Below, in pieces: positions 1-11,882 of a stretch of 64,000 bases of DNA. The stretch is from Seiridium cupressi. Its lineage: Eukaryota > Ascomycota > Sordariomycetes > Amphisphaeriales > Sporocadaceae. A model generated the notes under the pieces. That model did not search any database. It was not told where the DNA came from and saw only the letters and a program-made list of their open reading frames with translations. The DNA lies in contig JARVKI010000010.1 in NCBI GenBank assembly GCA_036674765.1, forward strand, positions 62,001-126,000, given 5' to 3'. Numbering within the stretch: the stretch's first letter is position 1; the number at the start of each line of letters is the position of its first letter. A program made the position numbers and the translations under genes.

Positions 1-1
1 T

Positions 2-2452
2 CCTGAGTACTATAACTCGGTCATCCTTGTCAACGAAGATGGAGAAACAATAGGCAACTATCGAAAGTCCCATCTATACTATACCGATGAAACTTGGGCA
101 CTTGAAGGCTCAGATGGCTTCTACAAAGGGCAAATAGCGGGCGTTGGACGGGTGGCTTTGGGTATCTGTGAGTTTGCTCGAGCCTTGCACATTTGAGGCT
201 GTACTAATTAGTTGTGTTCCGTAGGCATGGATCTGAAGTTAGTTATATCCGATGAACTGGCGCTAGCTGATAAGTGCTGACCTGGTTATAGCCCTTATCG
301 GTTTGAAACACCTTGGTCTGCATATGAATTTGCTTTTCACGTCTTGGACGTTGCTGCAAACGTTGTAGTGCTGTCCATGGCGTGGCTGACAAGGGAAGAT
401 GCTCGCCATTTCAGTCGCACGCCCAAGGAGCCTGACATGGAGACCATGACGTACTGGATCAAGCGCTTGGAACCTCTTATTCGAGCAGAGACCGACGAGG
501 AAATCATTATCATCTTTGCGAATCGTACTGGCATGGAAGAGGAAGCGGTATATGCTGGGACAAGCGCCGTCATAGGCATTCAACACGGCGAAGTGAATGT
601 ATATGGTTTACTGGGACGTGGAGAGAAGGAACTTCTGGTCGTTGACACTAGCCTCCCCCCTTTCGCAAAGCTCGTATACCGGCCCGAGAGCGAGTCTAAT
701 CCTATCGATGGGAACCCGGAGGTCGCTAGAATACCAGCCCCCGCCAGTGAGCCGTCCGGAGAAGCAGAGTCGCCTGCACCGAGCGCTGTGTCAGTGAGGT
801 CCAATAACTCCGGATCCAACGGATCAAAGTCGCAAACTCCAAGTGTAGCTGGATCTTCCCAAAGCTTGCAGGGAGATGACACTCAACGGATATTTGGAGG
901 CCACGTTCTCATCACGCAGGATGGTCTAACGCCAACAACTGGCGACTTTCCGCCCACAACCCCCTTCGAGGAGTCACCAGCATCCCCGCGTTATTTTTGG
1001 ATACCGCCAGGCCATCTGAGAACTCCGGACCCTTTGGCGACAAGATCATCGCCATCCCAGTCCGTAATCAAGCGCGCCGACTCTGCGACATTGCCGATTT
1101 GTAAGGATGGTATCCGAGCCGCCGGAGAGACTACCAAAGTAGTCACGCCTCGGAATGCTGACAGTTCGTCGGAACTAGCTGAGTTAGTTGAGGCTCTACG
1201 GCAGGCAAACACCAATCACTCAACGGGAACAGCGTGTCCAGCACGACCCTCTTCGCCGAAATCACGCAATGCCAGTCGCACCGGTCGCGGCGAGCGTTCC
1301 GATTCCGTTCTATCCAAACGACCCCCTTCTTCCTTTGGACATAGAGCACATGCTTCCGTGTCTGAACAAGATGCCAAGATATTCCGACCAGAATCGCCAA
1401 AATCGCGCAATGCAAGTAGGAACAGGAGTCGAGCAAGACCAAGCGATACTCCGATTCAAGCTCTGGATCAGCATCGCGCGAGAAGCGCTAGTAGAACCCA
1501 GAACCACCGCCCGACCCCCTTGGATCTTGACGTCCAGAGCACTAGTGGGAGCTACAACCGTCGTGCTGCCCATGCCGATTCAGCTGCAGGTTTTGACCAG
1601 CAGCATCAACTTAGTAATTCCCCCGACATGGAGAAGATCGGTGCAGATCTGCTGGTCTTCGAAGAAGGTGAAAGGCGTCCTAGGCGTGACAGCCTAGAGT
1701 GTCATGCGGATGAGGATGATTTCGTTGTCTTTCACGCTTCTACGCGGCGTGACCGGCATGGTGTAAACAAGAGCCAAGCAGAAAAAGACACCGAGCGGCC
1801 GGGTTCACAGAAGGACTCCACACCCAAGCATGCTGGCTCTCCAGGTCTCTCCTTTGCAAAGTCCCCAAAGGAGTCTTGGGTCAATGGCAAGCCCCAAACG
1901 TCCCCCGATTATCCGGACTCACGCGCCATCAGCCGTGGAAGGCAGCGCACCACGAAATGGGCAGAATCACAGGCATCTCCGAAGCCCCCCAGCCACAAAA
2001 CTTCAGCTTTGGCGTCTCCGCCCAAAACCTGGAATGAGTCACAAGTACCGCTACCAGTCAGTTCGTTTTCTCGTTACAAAAGCCCTGAGGCTAAGCATGG
2101 CAACTCAAGAGGCTCAGGAGCTCCTGGCAGTCGAGTCAGGCGAGATAGCAGCAGCCAGCTGAAAGTAAGAACCACTGGTACTTCTTCACCAAAACTATCA
2201 AGCAAGAATCCGCTGCAGGATGCCCCTCATGGGGTCTCGGATCACAGCCCTAGTATTTATGCTTCATCAATCCGCACCATTGAAACAATATCAGCTCCGA
2301 CAACGCCTGAATCCGTGCCGCCCACTCCTAAAGCTATGGTCCTCGAACCAGATTGGGACCAAGGCCCGCATATAGAGACAGCCAATGCCGAAAAAGTCTC
2401 GCTCAGAGCGACAGATTCGGAAGTGGATAGACGCAAGAGTGTCGTTTGGTAG
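2..2452 (+). CDS. Protein N-terminal amidase (NTA1-like), 5'-truncated by the window edge
   Basis: Carbon-nitrogen hydrolase of the nitrilase superfamily, related to Nta1, which deamidates N-terminal Asn/Gln in the Arg/N-degron pathway. Exons 2-167, 225-237 and 292-2452; introns 168-224 and 238-291 with good GT/AG sites. The 13-nt middle exon restores the reading GIC-MDLN-PYRF. Visible signatures are the catalytic Lys segment (NYRKSHLYYT) and the catalytic Cys (GICMD); the first catalytic Glu lies upstream of the window. The hydrolase fold ends near position 690 (KLVYRPESE). About 580 residues of Ser/Pro/Arg-rich low-complexity sequence follow, with the nonapeptide SPKSRNASR present twice. 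Yeast Nta1 lacks such a tail; long tails of this kind occur in filamentous fungi. Family call is strong; the role of the tail is unknown. Confidence 0.87.
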
Positions 2453-4204
2453 GTATTGATTGGGACGACTATACATCATACAGCGGGTGACCTCTATCTT
2501 GGCCATGGTGTTATGGTGTTTATTGGATCATGATATCTTTTGTTTATTTGCACGGCTGGCTTGCACTGGATTGGACTGAACTGGTCTGAACAGCAAAAGT
2601 AGTGGAAATACGGGAGCAAGGCAGCTGCAGGCACAGATCTCTCATGTACTACTCGTCATCAAGCATGGAACTGGACCATTTCCAGGTCAGGATTTCTCGG
2701 TTTGTTTAGGGCTCTTGGTGATGAATCATGAATGGAATGGGTGTCTTCAAACCTCGTAAATTACAAATCCGGATAAAGGATTTTGCGTGATCTATACATC
2801 AGTCTCATCGCCTGAACTCTCATCAAGGCAAAGATTTGGTATTGCGGTCGTAAGCGCGATCTTACTCTACTACTTCGGGAAACTTTTCACTTCTTGGGCA
2901 GCCAATTGGCCAAACGTGTAAGCTGGGTAGATACGTAGGGCACATTTAGGCAGAGATAATCGGTACCATGGGGTTGCCGCATAAACAAGAGCCCGAATCG
3001 GCACGCAGGTTCGATATCAGTACCAACCTTTCCGAACCTTCGGGCCGCGCAATTCTAGGTGACATGTTAACCCGGGTGGTACGAAGCCGCTATCCCGGCG
3101 CAGCCCACAAGGAACGGGTTCTCATTTGTCCCGACATTTTGGTCCAGATTGTGGGCGCTTAGAGAATGATGATAATAAGCACAAAAGGGAAATCGTGCTC
3201 GGATGCAACTATTTGGCTAGTGCAGATAGTGCAGGTCGAGCTCGACTTTTGGCCACTCAGGTCGCTCAGTGGGCCGCTGCAAGCTCTGGCCTGTAATCTG
3301 ACACCAGATTGGGGCAATCAAGCCGTGGGATCACGCTTGACATCCCTGTGTGTTGGCTGCAACAGTGCAGCGGTCAGCGGTCTGCGGTATGTATGGGGGA
3401 TGGCGGAGGCTGGGAGGGATCTGATAGCAGAATACCTAGGTAGGCAAAACAGCGGGACCATGGGGGCCGCTCTGCGGCAGGGATTGCACTCAGTTCCTCG
3501 CATACCTAGTGCTATCGCTCCTCTGGTTGGTTGTCACCAACCACACAGTAGCATTCGCCTTCGCCAATCACGCGGCCCGAAGTCAGATTTGCCTGCAATC
3601 CTTTGCCTGAAAAAGGCAAGCTCTTGCAGGGGACCAGGGCCCTTGCAGGCCTGCAAAGTGACTGCGAGGTGACTGCGAGGTGTGTTGACGTGCTGAGCAC
3701 TCTCAATGGCCAATTCTCCTCACTATTGCATTTCGCCCCATATTCGTCCAGCAAACTTCCCGTCCGCGAGCGAATCGTTCACTCCCGGCCCTCTTAGCAG
3801 TAGGCTGTGACCAGTCCATGCCCGGCTGCCAGTGTGATCTCGACCCCAGCTTGGGATACATCTCTTCCACGGTTGCGCTTGTTGGCACTTTTCCAGCTAT
3901 GATCGCCGTGATGGCACGGTAGTCGAACGAGCATGTTAGAAATGCAATCACCTTGCTTCATCTTTCTGTCTCGTCGCTTGTAAAGTGTCGCAAAAGGTTA
4001 TATAGATTGTCCGTCGCTTGGCCTTGCACCCCCCTCCTGCACTTGGGAGACTCGCCCAAAAGCTGCACTGCGAAGCGAGCGACTTTTCAATGTTACACTA
4101 AGGTGGAGGGCCTTCTGCCACGCCTAGAGACCTCGAACTTTCTCCGACCTCACCCCACGATCTGCTAACACATACCGGCGTGCACTGCGATAGACCTTGC
4201 CGTG
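2453..4204. other. Intergenic region, no supportable gene
   Basis: Contains the 3' flank of the amidase gene and the presumed promoter of the next gene. Short open frames on both strands (for example near 3166-3672) show no domain, signal peptide or intron structure. A trivial 11-bp tandem duplication (actgcgaggtg) lies at 3661-3682. Confidence 0.6.
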
Positions 4205-5593
4205 ATGGAAACGACACGGGCTTTGGCGTTGAGCGCGTTTTACAGCGTCGCCTCTGCTGTTCTTGTCACTACTGATTCGCCATGTGGAACGAAGTGCGGC
4301 AATGTGCTCGACTCGACGTCGGAGTCTGACTTGGTTTGCAAGGACTCGGACTACTCTTCGGCGGCTGGTATAGTCTGGCAGTCTTGTCTCACCTGCGAAT
4401 CGACCAGTTCCTATTCCACCAAAGTTGGCAAGACAACCTATACGGACTTGCAATCAATGCTTTGTATGTGGTATACCGTACATACATGCGCATCACCACT
4501 AACAACTCTCATTATGTAGACAACATGCGTTTCGCTACCTCTACTTGTCTCTTCGGCGATAGTCTAGGGAGTACACCATGCATTACTACGTAAGACTGCA
4601 AACGTCTATTTCAACAGCTCGGGTTCACTGATTCTCTCATTAGCACCGCTTGCCAACCTCTACTGAGCGCCCTCGAGTACGACGGGCTCGCTTCCAACGT
4701 GACTGCGTACGGATATTGTAGTTTATGGAGCTCCGAACAGGTGGCAAAATGTGACCAGTGCTTGAGCAACATGGAATATGGTCATCAATTCCAGAACTGT
4801 AAGTTTCCTTGTTTTCCTTTTCAGAGCTAGCTGACCATTGATAGACATAAACGTCCTGGATGGGGCTTGTAAGATGCAGCCAACGGCAGGTACGACGTTG
4901 GCAATACAAGGGAACATATTCTCTTCCGACGTCGTCAGTGTCACAACACCTACGCCTACCGCGTCGGTCACGCCGTCCGGACCCTCGGGGCCGCTCACTC
5001 TGGGTGCTATTGTTGGCGTCGCAATTGGGGGTGTTGCCTTCATTCTGGGCGTGCTAGGTTTCTGCATTGTGATGAACGGCAAGCGGAGGAGACGTGCCTA
5101 TCTCCACCGAAGAGAGGAACAGCGGAAGAACTGGCCCAGCCCAGGCGGTGCTGGGGAGATGTTCGAAACACCTGTTAGCCAGCGACCTCTACGCGGCTGG
5201 GACGAGTCGCCTATAAGCGCCACTACAGATGCCACCTACCCACGATACTTCTCGCCATACAGCTCCCAATACAACAGCCCCGTCAGCGCTGTGGAGGGTC
5301 CCAAGCACCAGCAGTGGCCAGCGACAGCCACCCAGAATATTGGTGTTGCGCTTAGCCCTGATGGCGACAAGTCTCACCACTCGTGGGGCGATAAGGGCAA
5401 AGACAAATTGCAGGTAGAAAGGGATGCCTACGAAATGCAAGAAGGCAGCAATAGCGGGGGCAGCTTGAACGATTACGGTCCCCCGCCGCCGCTCAATGCA
5501 CCCGTCCTGAGCCATCCTGGTTATGGGAGACACGGTCCTTCGCTGCAGCGGTCTTTAACAGAAGAAGACTTTCGCTCTGGAAGGGCCGTGTAG
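4205..5593 (+). CDS. Single-pass cysteine-rich surface protein (paralogue A), hypothetical
   Basis: Exons 4205-4463, 4520-4589, 4644-4798 and 4845-5593 encode about 410 residues, all junctions in frame. ATG 4205 is chosen because the codon before it in frame is GTG, and it starts a signal-peptide-like hydrophobic stretch. The extracellular part carries 12 cysteines (CGTKC, SCLTC, CLFG, GYC, KCDQC, GACK). A Thr/Pro/Ser-rich stalk follows, then one membrane segment (LGAIVGVAIGGVAFILGVLG), a basic stop-transfer (GKRRRR) and a disordered cytoplasmic tail. Similar fungal proteins are often named LPXTG-domain-containing, but no sortase logic applies here. The same 12 cysteines recur in the gene at 13453-15038. 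Function unknown; a wall-integrity or surface-sensor role is a guess from architecture. Confidence 0.83.
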
Positions 5594-6814
5594 ATACGTT
5601 GGGCCAGGGAGTCTTTCAGTGTGTTTTGGTGTATTCTGATTTAATTTCCATCAACCGTCTTCATGTCAGCCAGGAGTTGTGGTGGGGTAGGATGTGCAGA
5701 AGCCTGTTCAGGGATGGCGAGATGTCCTTGAAGCGCTGTAATTTAGTATTTGGAGGATATACCACGTCCAGGAGACACATAGTATACCGATATGCCTCAA
5801 TCCCAAAGGGAAGGCTCGTCTTACACAATGATTGAACAAGGACTTTTATCGTTAATATCGCTTGAACTTACATTGGGCACTCAGAAGTAACTACCAAAAA
5901 ATGTTGTCGTTGTCACAAGACCTAAGAGTTTCTGGCCTTTGAGAATTCTCTAGTGAGTCACCTTGTCGTGGTATTTAATTCTATTTTATTGGTGCTAGTG
6001 GTCATTGTGTTTTGATGTGTCATCCGTGGCATGACTAGCGGTGCTCAGGGTGCTAGATTTCGATCTTGTAAAAACCGAGCAGATTGCCACTTGTCCTCGA
6101 TGAATCTTCTCGGAAGTTATGTCTTTTCCCGCGCCGTCGGGAGCCCTTATACCACGAGCCCACTGGTCATCGCTCATCGAGCTATGAAACCACTCTCTTA
6201 TACCGATGCAGGGCTAGTCCAGATCGTTATGGACATTACCTATATGTCCTAGGGTTCCCCAATGTACTTTACTCGCCATGAGGATAAAAAGACGATCCTG
6301 GTAGAGGTTTTATGATGTAATATCTATAACGAAGTGGAATACTTTTGGTTGAACCTCTGTGAAAACTATAAAAACCTTTGGCTAGAAGTAGTGAGCAATA
6401 TTGTTGAATGTTACAGACCATTGTAATCGTAGGCGCTACCAAGGATAACGAGACGGTGGTTACTCTAGCAATGGACTGCTAAGAGAGTCTGCCGGTCACT
6501 ATACATATATGGAACATACAAAGTATGACTATCCCAGAATTGTATAAAATCATTTATAAACCCTCATAAATGGTAGAGACTAGTGCTAGTTAACTCGTGC
6601 CTTTGATGTGGCTTCCAAAATGTGGCGTGAGCTTCGACCTAGACGCTAAGCGCTGATTGGCGTATCATCGGGACTCAATTCTGTGCATCCCCACATGTTG
6701 CCTCGAAAATTTTTGGAGCTTTCAATTGCATTGAATATTTTTTCTTCGCTGGGCCTCTAATATTGTCTGCAGCCGCCGTGTATATTCACGACTACACTTA
6801 TTGCGACGGCAAAA
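5594..6814. other. AT-rich intergenic region
   Basis: Downstream of surface protein A and upstream of CBF5. The stretch of about 5880-6720 is visibly AT-rich and broken by stops in all frames. I looked for transposon reverse-transcriptase or integrase motifs and LTR ends and recognised none. The last 100 bases are the presumed CBF5 promoter and leader. Confidence 0.55.
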
Positions 6815-8386
6815 ATGGCTACCAACGAGAACTTCGTGATTAAGCCAGAGGCAACCACTCCTGCTATTGACTGGAGCCAAGTACCGCTGCTGCTCCGGAA
6901 CTACGACAAGCGTACGTGATGCTGGATACCCTCGCCTGCGTAAAATAGCCATTGACTGACTTGATTTGCTTGCAGTGCTTGTCCGGACTGGTCATTTCAC
7001 CCCCATTGACCATGGCTGCTCGCCCATGAACCGAGACCTCAAGTCGTACATTAGCTCCGGCATCATCAACTTGGACAAGCCCTCCAACCCCTCCAGTCAC
7101 GAAGTCGTCGCCTGGGTAAAGCGTATCCTCCGAGTAGAGAAGACTGGTCACTCTGGAACCCTCGATCCCAAAGTCACTGGTTGCTTGATCGTCTGCATCG
7201 ACCGCGCCACTCGCCTCGTCAAGTCCCAGCAAGGCGCCGGAAAGGAGTACGTTGCCGTGGTCCGACTGCACGACAAACTGCCCGGCGGCCAGGCTCAGTT
7301 CGCTCGCGCCCTGGAGACACTGACCGGCGCTCTGTTCCAGCGCCCGCCCTTGATTTCCGCCGTCAAGCGACAGCTGCGTATCCGTACCATTCACGAAAGC
7401 AAGCTGATCGAGTTCGATAATGACCGCCATTTGGGTGTTTTCTGGGTCAGTTGCGAGGCAGGAACCTATATCCGAACGCTCTGTGTCCACTTGGGTTTGT
7501 TGCTCGGAGTTGGTGGCCACATGCAGGAGCTGCGCAGAGTCCGAAGTGGCGCTATGGACGAGACAAAGGACCTGGTCACGCTTCACGACGTCCTCGACGC
7601 ACAGTACATGCTTGACAACCAGAGAAACGAGGCATACCTCAGGAAAATCATTCAGCCCTTGGAGACTCTGTTGGTCGGCTACAAGAGAATTGTGGTCAAG
7701 GATAGCACTGTGAACGCCATCTGCTACGGTGCCAAGCTTATGCTGCCCGGCCTTCTAAGATACGGTAAGCACTTTCGATTCTGACATGCCAACTACGAGC
7801 GCTAATGAATCTCTCAGAGGCAAACATCGACGTGCATGAAGAAGTTGTCTTGATCACGACCAAGGGTGAGGCAATTGCCATCGGCATTGCTCAAATGAGC
7901 ACGGTTGAGATGAGCACATGCGACCACGGTGTCGTCGCCAAGGTTAAGCGCTGTATCATGGAGAGGGACTTATACCCTAGACGCTGGGGCCTCGGACCTA
8001 CTGCTGCGGAGAAGAAGAAGATGAAGGCTTCAGGCAAGCTGGACAAGTTCGGTCGACCAAACGAAGCAACGCCTGCAGCTTGGACCACCTCTTATAAGGA
8101 CTACAGCGCACCCGCCGGCGAGAACTCGACTTCCGAGGCTCCTCCCACGGGCGATGTCACCATGTCAGAAGCTCCTGCGGTCGCTGTTGCTCCTACGCCG
8201 CCCGCCGACAAGGCTGTAGACAAGGCGGAAGCGGATGAGGACAGCAAGAAGCGCAAGAAGCACGATGGCGAGACAGCAGAGGAGAAAGCCGAGCGCAAGC
8301 GGTTAAAGGCCGAGAAGAAGGCAGCAAAGAAGGCGAAGCGGGCCTCTATGGCATCAGCAGGTAACAACTCGGACGAGTCTGACTAA
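6815..8386 (+). CDS. CBF5: H/ACA snoRNP pseudouridine synthase Cbf5 (dyskerin)
   Basis: Catalytic subunit of the box H/ACA snoRNP, converting uridines of rRNA and snRNA to pseudouridine in the nucleolus. Exons 6815-6911, 6976-7764 and 7818-8386 encode 484 residues, close to yeast Cbf5. In order: the N-terminal DKC1-type segment ([15 protein letters not shown]), the TruB catalytic domain with [11 protein letters not shown] (catalytic Asp at about residue 96), the [10 protein letters not shown] motif, a PUA domain (about residues 280-370, including [22 protein letters not shown]), and a lysine-rich KKx/KRx tail. The tail is the usual nucleolar-targeting, low-complexity end. Both introns have canonical sites. 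Single housekeeping gene with no operon-like neighbours. Confidence 0.97.
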
Positions 8387-10874
8387 GTAACCCTGCATGT
8401 TTCTTGTTAGTCCACGGCGTTCTGCTGTATGTATGGTACATTCCCACGGGTCATGGAAAAGGCGTTCGGATTTCTTTTTTTGTTGGTGAATACGTTAGAC
8501 CATGAACGATGGTGATCTACGGATGATGGATAGGCTTGCAGGTAGTAGTACGGCAGCATTGATCAGCAATCGGAACTTTCACGGAACCTGAATCTGAACA
8601 GCCTTGATAATGCGATCCAATTGGCCAACACAAACCTCGACCACCTGGTTCTCAGCATGTTTCTCAGGGGCACATGGTGCGGTTGGGTGAACAGTCAGCA
8701 GTATGCATAAAAGGTGTCTAGATTCAATGGAGCAGTTTGTTTTCGCCACTTTCGCTTTTAGGTAGTGCTGGTTCGTCCGAGCTGGGTGGTAGTCGGACTG
8801 TTTCAAGACGCAGTAATGAGCATGGGCATTTGATACAGAGCCGCCCTCCACATGGACCCAGCCGGAGCTGCCTTTGGTGGGTGTCAATGGTGTGTACGCG
8901 TCACGGGTCTGATCATCTTGTGTCCCGAGCGCCGTTCGTGCCAAGATGCGACATGGAAAGCAAGAAACAGCATAGAGAAACATGCAGCTTGCACATGGAC
9001 TCATGGCAAACTGAGATGACCGTTTGGCATTCACCATTCAACAACACTCGGGTAACTAGTTTGTCTCCTAAAACGGTATGTATGGTAGCTTGCTCATGCT
9101 AATGATAAATGAGGCAGGCAGCAGAAACACGCCGGCCTGCGATCCTTCAGGAGCTGCCCCGCGAGGGTCATGCATCGCACTCGCACCGCTCCACGAGATT
9201 TTGGCTTTGCTGCGTAGATCTCGGACCTTTTCTGCAATCAAGAACACATTCAAGGGGTTGCTTTGCCGGTCGTACTTGGACGGTGCATATACAACGGCCA
9301 TGCTGCATTGTAGCCCACCCAACACTACTGTTCGACGTATTAGTGGTCCGCAAGCTCCAACTAGGATGTCCCTCTCAGCCCTGTTGAAATGCATGATAGC
9401 TCTTCCTGTCCAAATATTTCCCCTAAATCGCATAAAAAACGAAATCAAATCTTCCATCTGTACACGAAAAGAGCCTCCCTTGAATTTGGTTGAGTCGCCA
9501 GTTTTATGCTTTCTTTAGGTCGGTACTAAGTTTGAGGCCTGACTGTGCTTTCATGACCGAGCCGAACAGCCACGATTGTCGTGCACAGGAACGGTTCTGG
9601 GCCTGGCTAACCTAAGCTAGCCCCATCCTTCGCCCTCCCCTGGTCAACCTAGCACAGCAGAGATAGAGGGCACGGCCACGGCATCAATCGTACTGCGTAC
9701 TGACAGTATTCCCAGCGAATGAGGGCTTTCCAAGTCCCTCCATCGTTTTCGTCACCATCTCAAGTCTCTGATACATTCTTGCTTCTCAACCCGGCTGCAT
9801 CGATCCGAAGCATTTCAAGGGTCTTATCGGTGGCGCTCACAGGTGGGAGCAAACGTGACAGGAACGAGGACCGGGCACTTCCCGACTCCCTCCAACGGTT
9901 TCCTTTGCCTGGATGTACAGCACGAATCAAACAAGATTTGATTCATGGCTTCTCCTGGGATGACGAACGGTGTAAAATGCCATGCCAGAATCCCCATGCT
10001 GGCCATGGAAGCTCCACAACCCCCTGATGCTTAAAGCGCATCACGAAGCACATCCTGTCTTGACAGGGGGGCTGAGCTCGTGGGGCTCACCAAGCTTCTG
10101 GAACTTCAGCCCTGTTCATGTGAAGGATTGCGCCTATGACCGATTGTAATTCGGATTTTTCTGGGTCCATTATTGTGGAAGACGAGTCGCCATGCTCAGA
10201 TGTATGCTTCAAGTGTCACCAAGGCATCAATCTCCTTTCCGAGTCCCGGCCTACGAACTCAGCCATGGGCCATGGCTGATCCACAGTCATACCCAGGGGC
10301 TGAGGACATTTCTAAAGAGATATCGACCATATAACGCTCATCCTTTCTCTGGGGCCAATGGAGCATTTCAGTGGACGAGCACGGCCGGTCTCTCGTACAA
10401 ATGTGTGTGACTCTTTACTGAACCACTTAAATCTCGAAACGGAATGTACGGCCTTTCCGTAATTCCATGAACTAGCCGAGTTATTTGCACTGCCCTGCGT
10501 CCTGGGTCTTAATCATAGGTATTCATCTTTCCAGCAGCTAAAGATTTTTATTCTCGGCATACTTTCTTAGTTTGACTGTCAGCTTATACTATATATCCCT
10601 TTGCCCGTGATATCATCTTTAGGGCAATACTTCCCGCTATCATAATACAAACAGGCTCATACATGTTGAGCACCCGTCGTCTCTGGAATATAACAGACCT
10701 AGTATCAACCAGCCTTTTTATCGGTACAAAAGAGCAGCCGACGACTTTCCAATACGATATCAGCTTGGTTTCTAGGAAGCAAATCTATCACTCTCTACAA
10801 CTATTATCACATTATTTCCTACGGAAGGGACAATCTTGCAATACAAGCCATAAGATATACCACACATAATCAAG
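8387..10874. other. Long intergenic region (about 2.5 kb), no supportable gene
   Basis: Open frames up to about 150 codons exist on both strands (for example 8579-9037 minus and 9078-9518 plus), but they overlap each other and show no domain, signal peptide or splice pattern. A TATA-like tatatat at about 10589 and the AT-rich stretch after 10490 are consistent with the promoter of the GH43 gene at 10875. Confidence 0.55.
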
Positions 10875-11882
10875 ATGACGAGATTGGATCAGCTCCTCTT
10901 GGCCTCTGCGCTGCATGTGTCCCTCACAACAGCCGCACCTTTCGGATCGAAAATCCACCTCATCAAGCGCGCGGGTGCGCCCGAAATTGCGATGGACTTT
11001 CCGGATCCCTCGATTTTGCAAGACTCGGACGGACAATGGTATACATTTGCCACGGCTGGGAATGGAAATCAAGTGCAGGTCGCCAATGCTTCCAGTGCGC
11101 ATGGGCCGTGGACATATATCGACCAGGACTTGCTCCCACATGGCGGAGCTTGGACTACAAGCAAAAACACTTGGGCGCCAGATGTGCGCCTACTTGATGA
11201 TGGTACGTACGTGATGTACTACTCGGGCCAGGTCGCAAATAGTACCGCACATCACTGCGTCGGCACTGCTACAGCCAAATCCGTTCTGGGTCCGTACACA
11301 CCTTCCGACGTGCCGTTCGACTGCAACCTTAGTATTGGAGGCTCCATCGACCCGTCAGGCTTTGTGGACACAGATGGAAAGCGGTACGTTGCGTACAAGA
11401 TCGATGGGAACAGCATCGGCCATGGTGGAACGTGCAATAACGACGTTGCGCCGATCGTGTCGACGCCCATACTATTACAGGAGGTAGAGGCTGATGGTGT
11501 CACCAAGATCGGGGAGGCGATACAGATCTTGGACAGGACCGACGATGATGGCCCGCTGGTCGAGGCGCCTACCATTTTCCGGAACAAGAGTGGTATGTAC
11601 GTACTCTTCTTTAGCTCAGGCTGCTTCACGGAGCCATCGTATAATGTCAACTACGCCACCGCTACCAAAGTCACCGGGCCGTATACGAGGAGCTCAACAC
11701 CGCTGGTCAGGAGCGACGATTCGTTTGGGCTTACGGCACCGGGTGGTGCAACGCCGCTGGTCGACGGTAGCGGCGTAGTGTTCCATGCCGATTGCGACGA
11801 GGGTCGGTGTCTATTTGAGAACAAGATTGGCGTCCAGGGCACAAAGGTCATTCTGGATGGTGTTGACGGTATTGGCATGTAG
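10875..11882 (+). CDS. Secreted glycoside hydrolase family 43
   Basis: Intronless, 335 residues. Signal peptide about 1-20 (LLLASALHVSLTTA), then a Lys-Arg dibasic site at residues 31-32 that fits Kex2-type processing. A single five-bladed beta-propeller GH43 domain follows. The three conserved acidic residues can be placed: Asp44 in DFPDPS (base), Asp159 in GGSIDPSGF (pKa modulator), and Glu230 in GPLVEAPTI (acid). Blade signatures TWAPDVRLL and YVMYYSG are present. GH43 enzymes act on arabinan, xylan and related plant polysaccharides; the subfamily and true substrate cannot be fixed from sequence alone. No carbohydrate-binding module is attached. Confidence 0.93.
   Translation: MTRLDQLLLASALHVSLTTAAPFGSKIHLIKRAGAPEIAMDFPDPSILQDSDGQWYTFATAGNGNQVQVANASSAHGPWTYIDQDLLPHGGAWTTSKNTWAPDVRLLDDGTYVMYYSGQVANSTAHHCVGTATAKSVLGPYTPSDVPFDCNLSIGGSIDPSGFVDTDGKRYVAYKIDGNSIGHGGTCNNDVAPIVSTPILLQEVEADGVTKIGEAIQILDRTDDDGPLVEAPTIFRNKSGMYVLFFSSGCFTEPSYNVNYATATKVTGPYTRSSTPLVRSDDSFGLTAPGGATPLVDGSGVVFHADCDEGRCLFENKIGVQGTKVILDGVDGIGM

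Noticed and set aside
3166..3672. 168-codon plus-strand frame upstream of surface protein A
   Set aside because: Random-looking composition and no domain; likely chance in a GC-rich promoter region.
5880..6720. AT-rich region considered as a mutated transposon
   Set aside because: No LTR or terminal inverted repeat, no target-site duplication and no reverse-transcriptase, integrase or transposase motif could be recognised.
8579..9518. Overlapping frames of 120-150 codons on both strands
   Set aside because: They contradict each other and show no recognisable protein or intron pattern.
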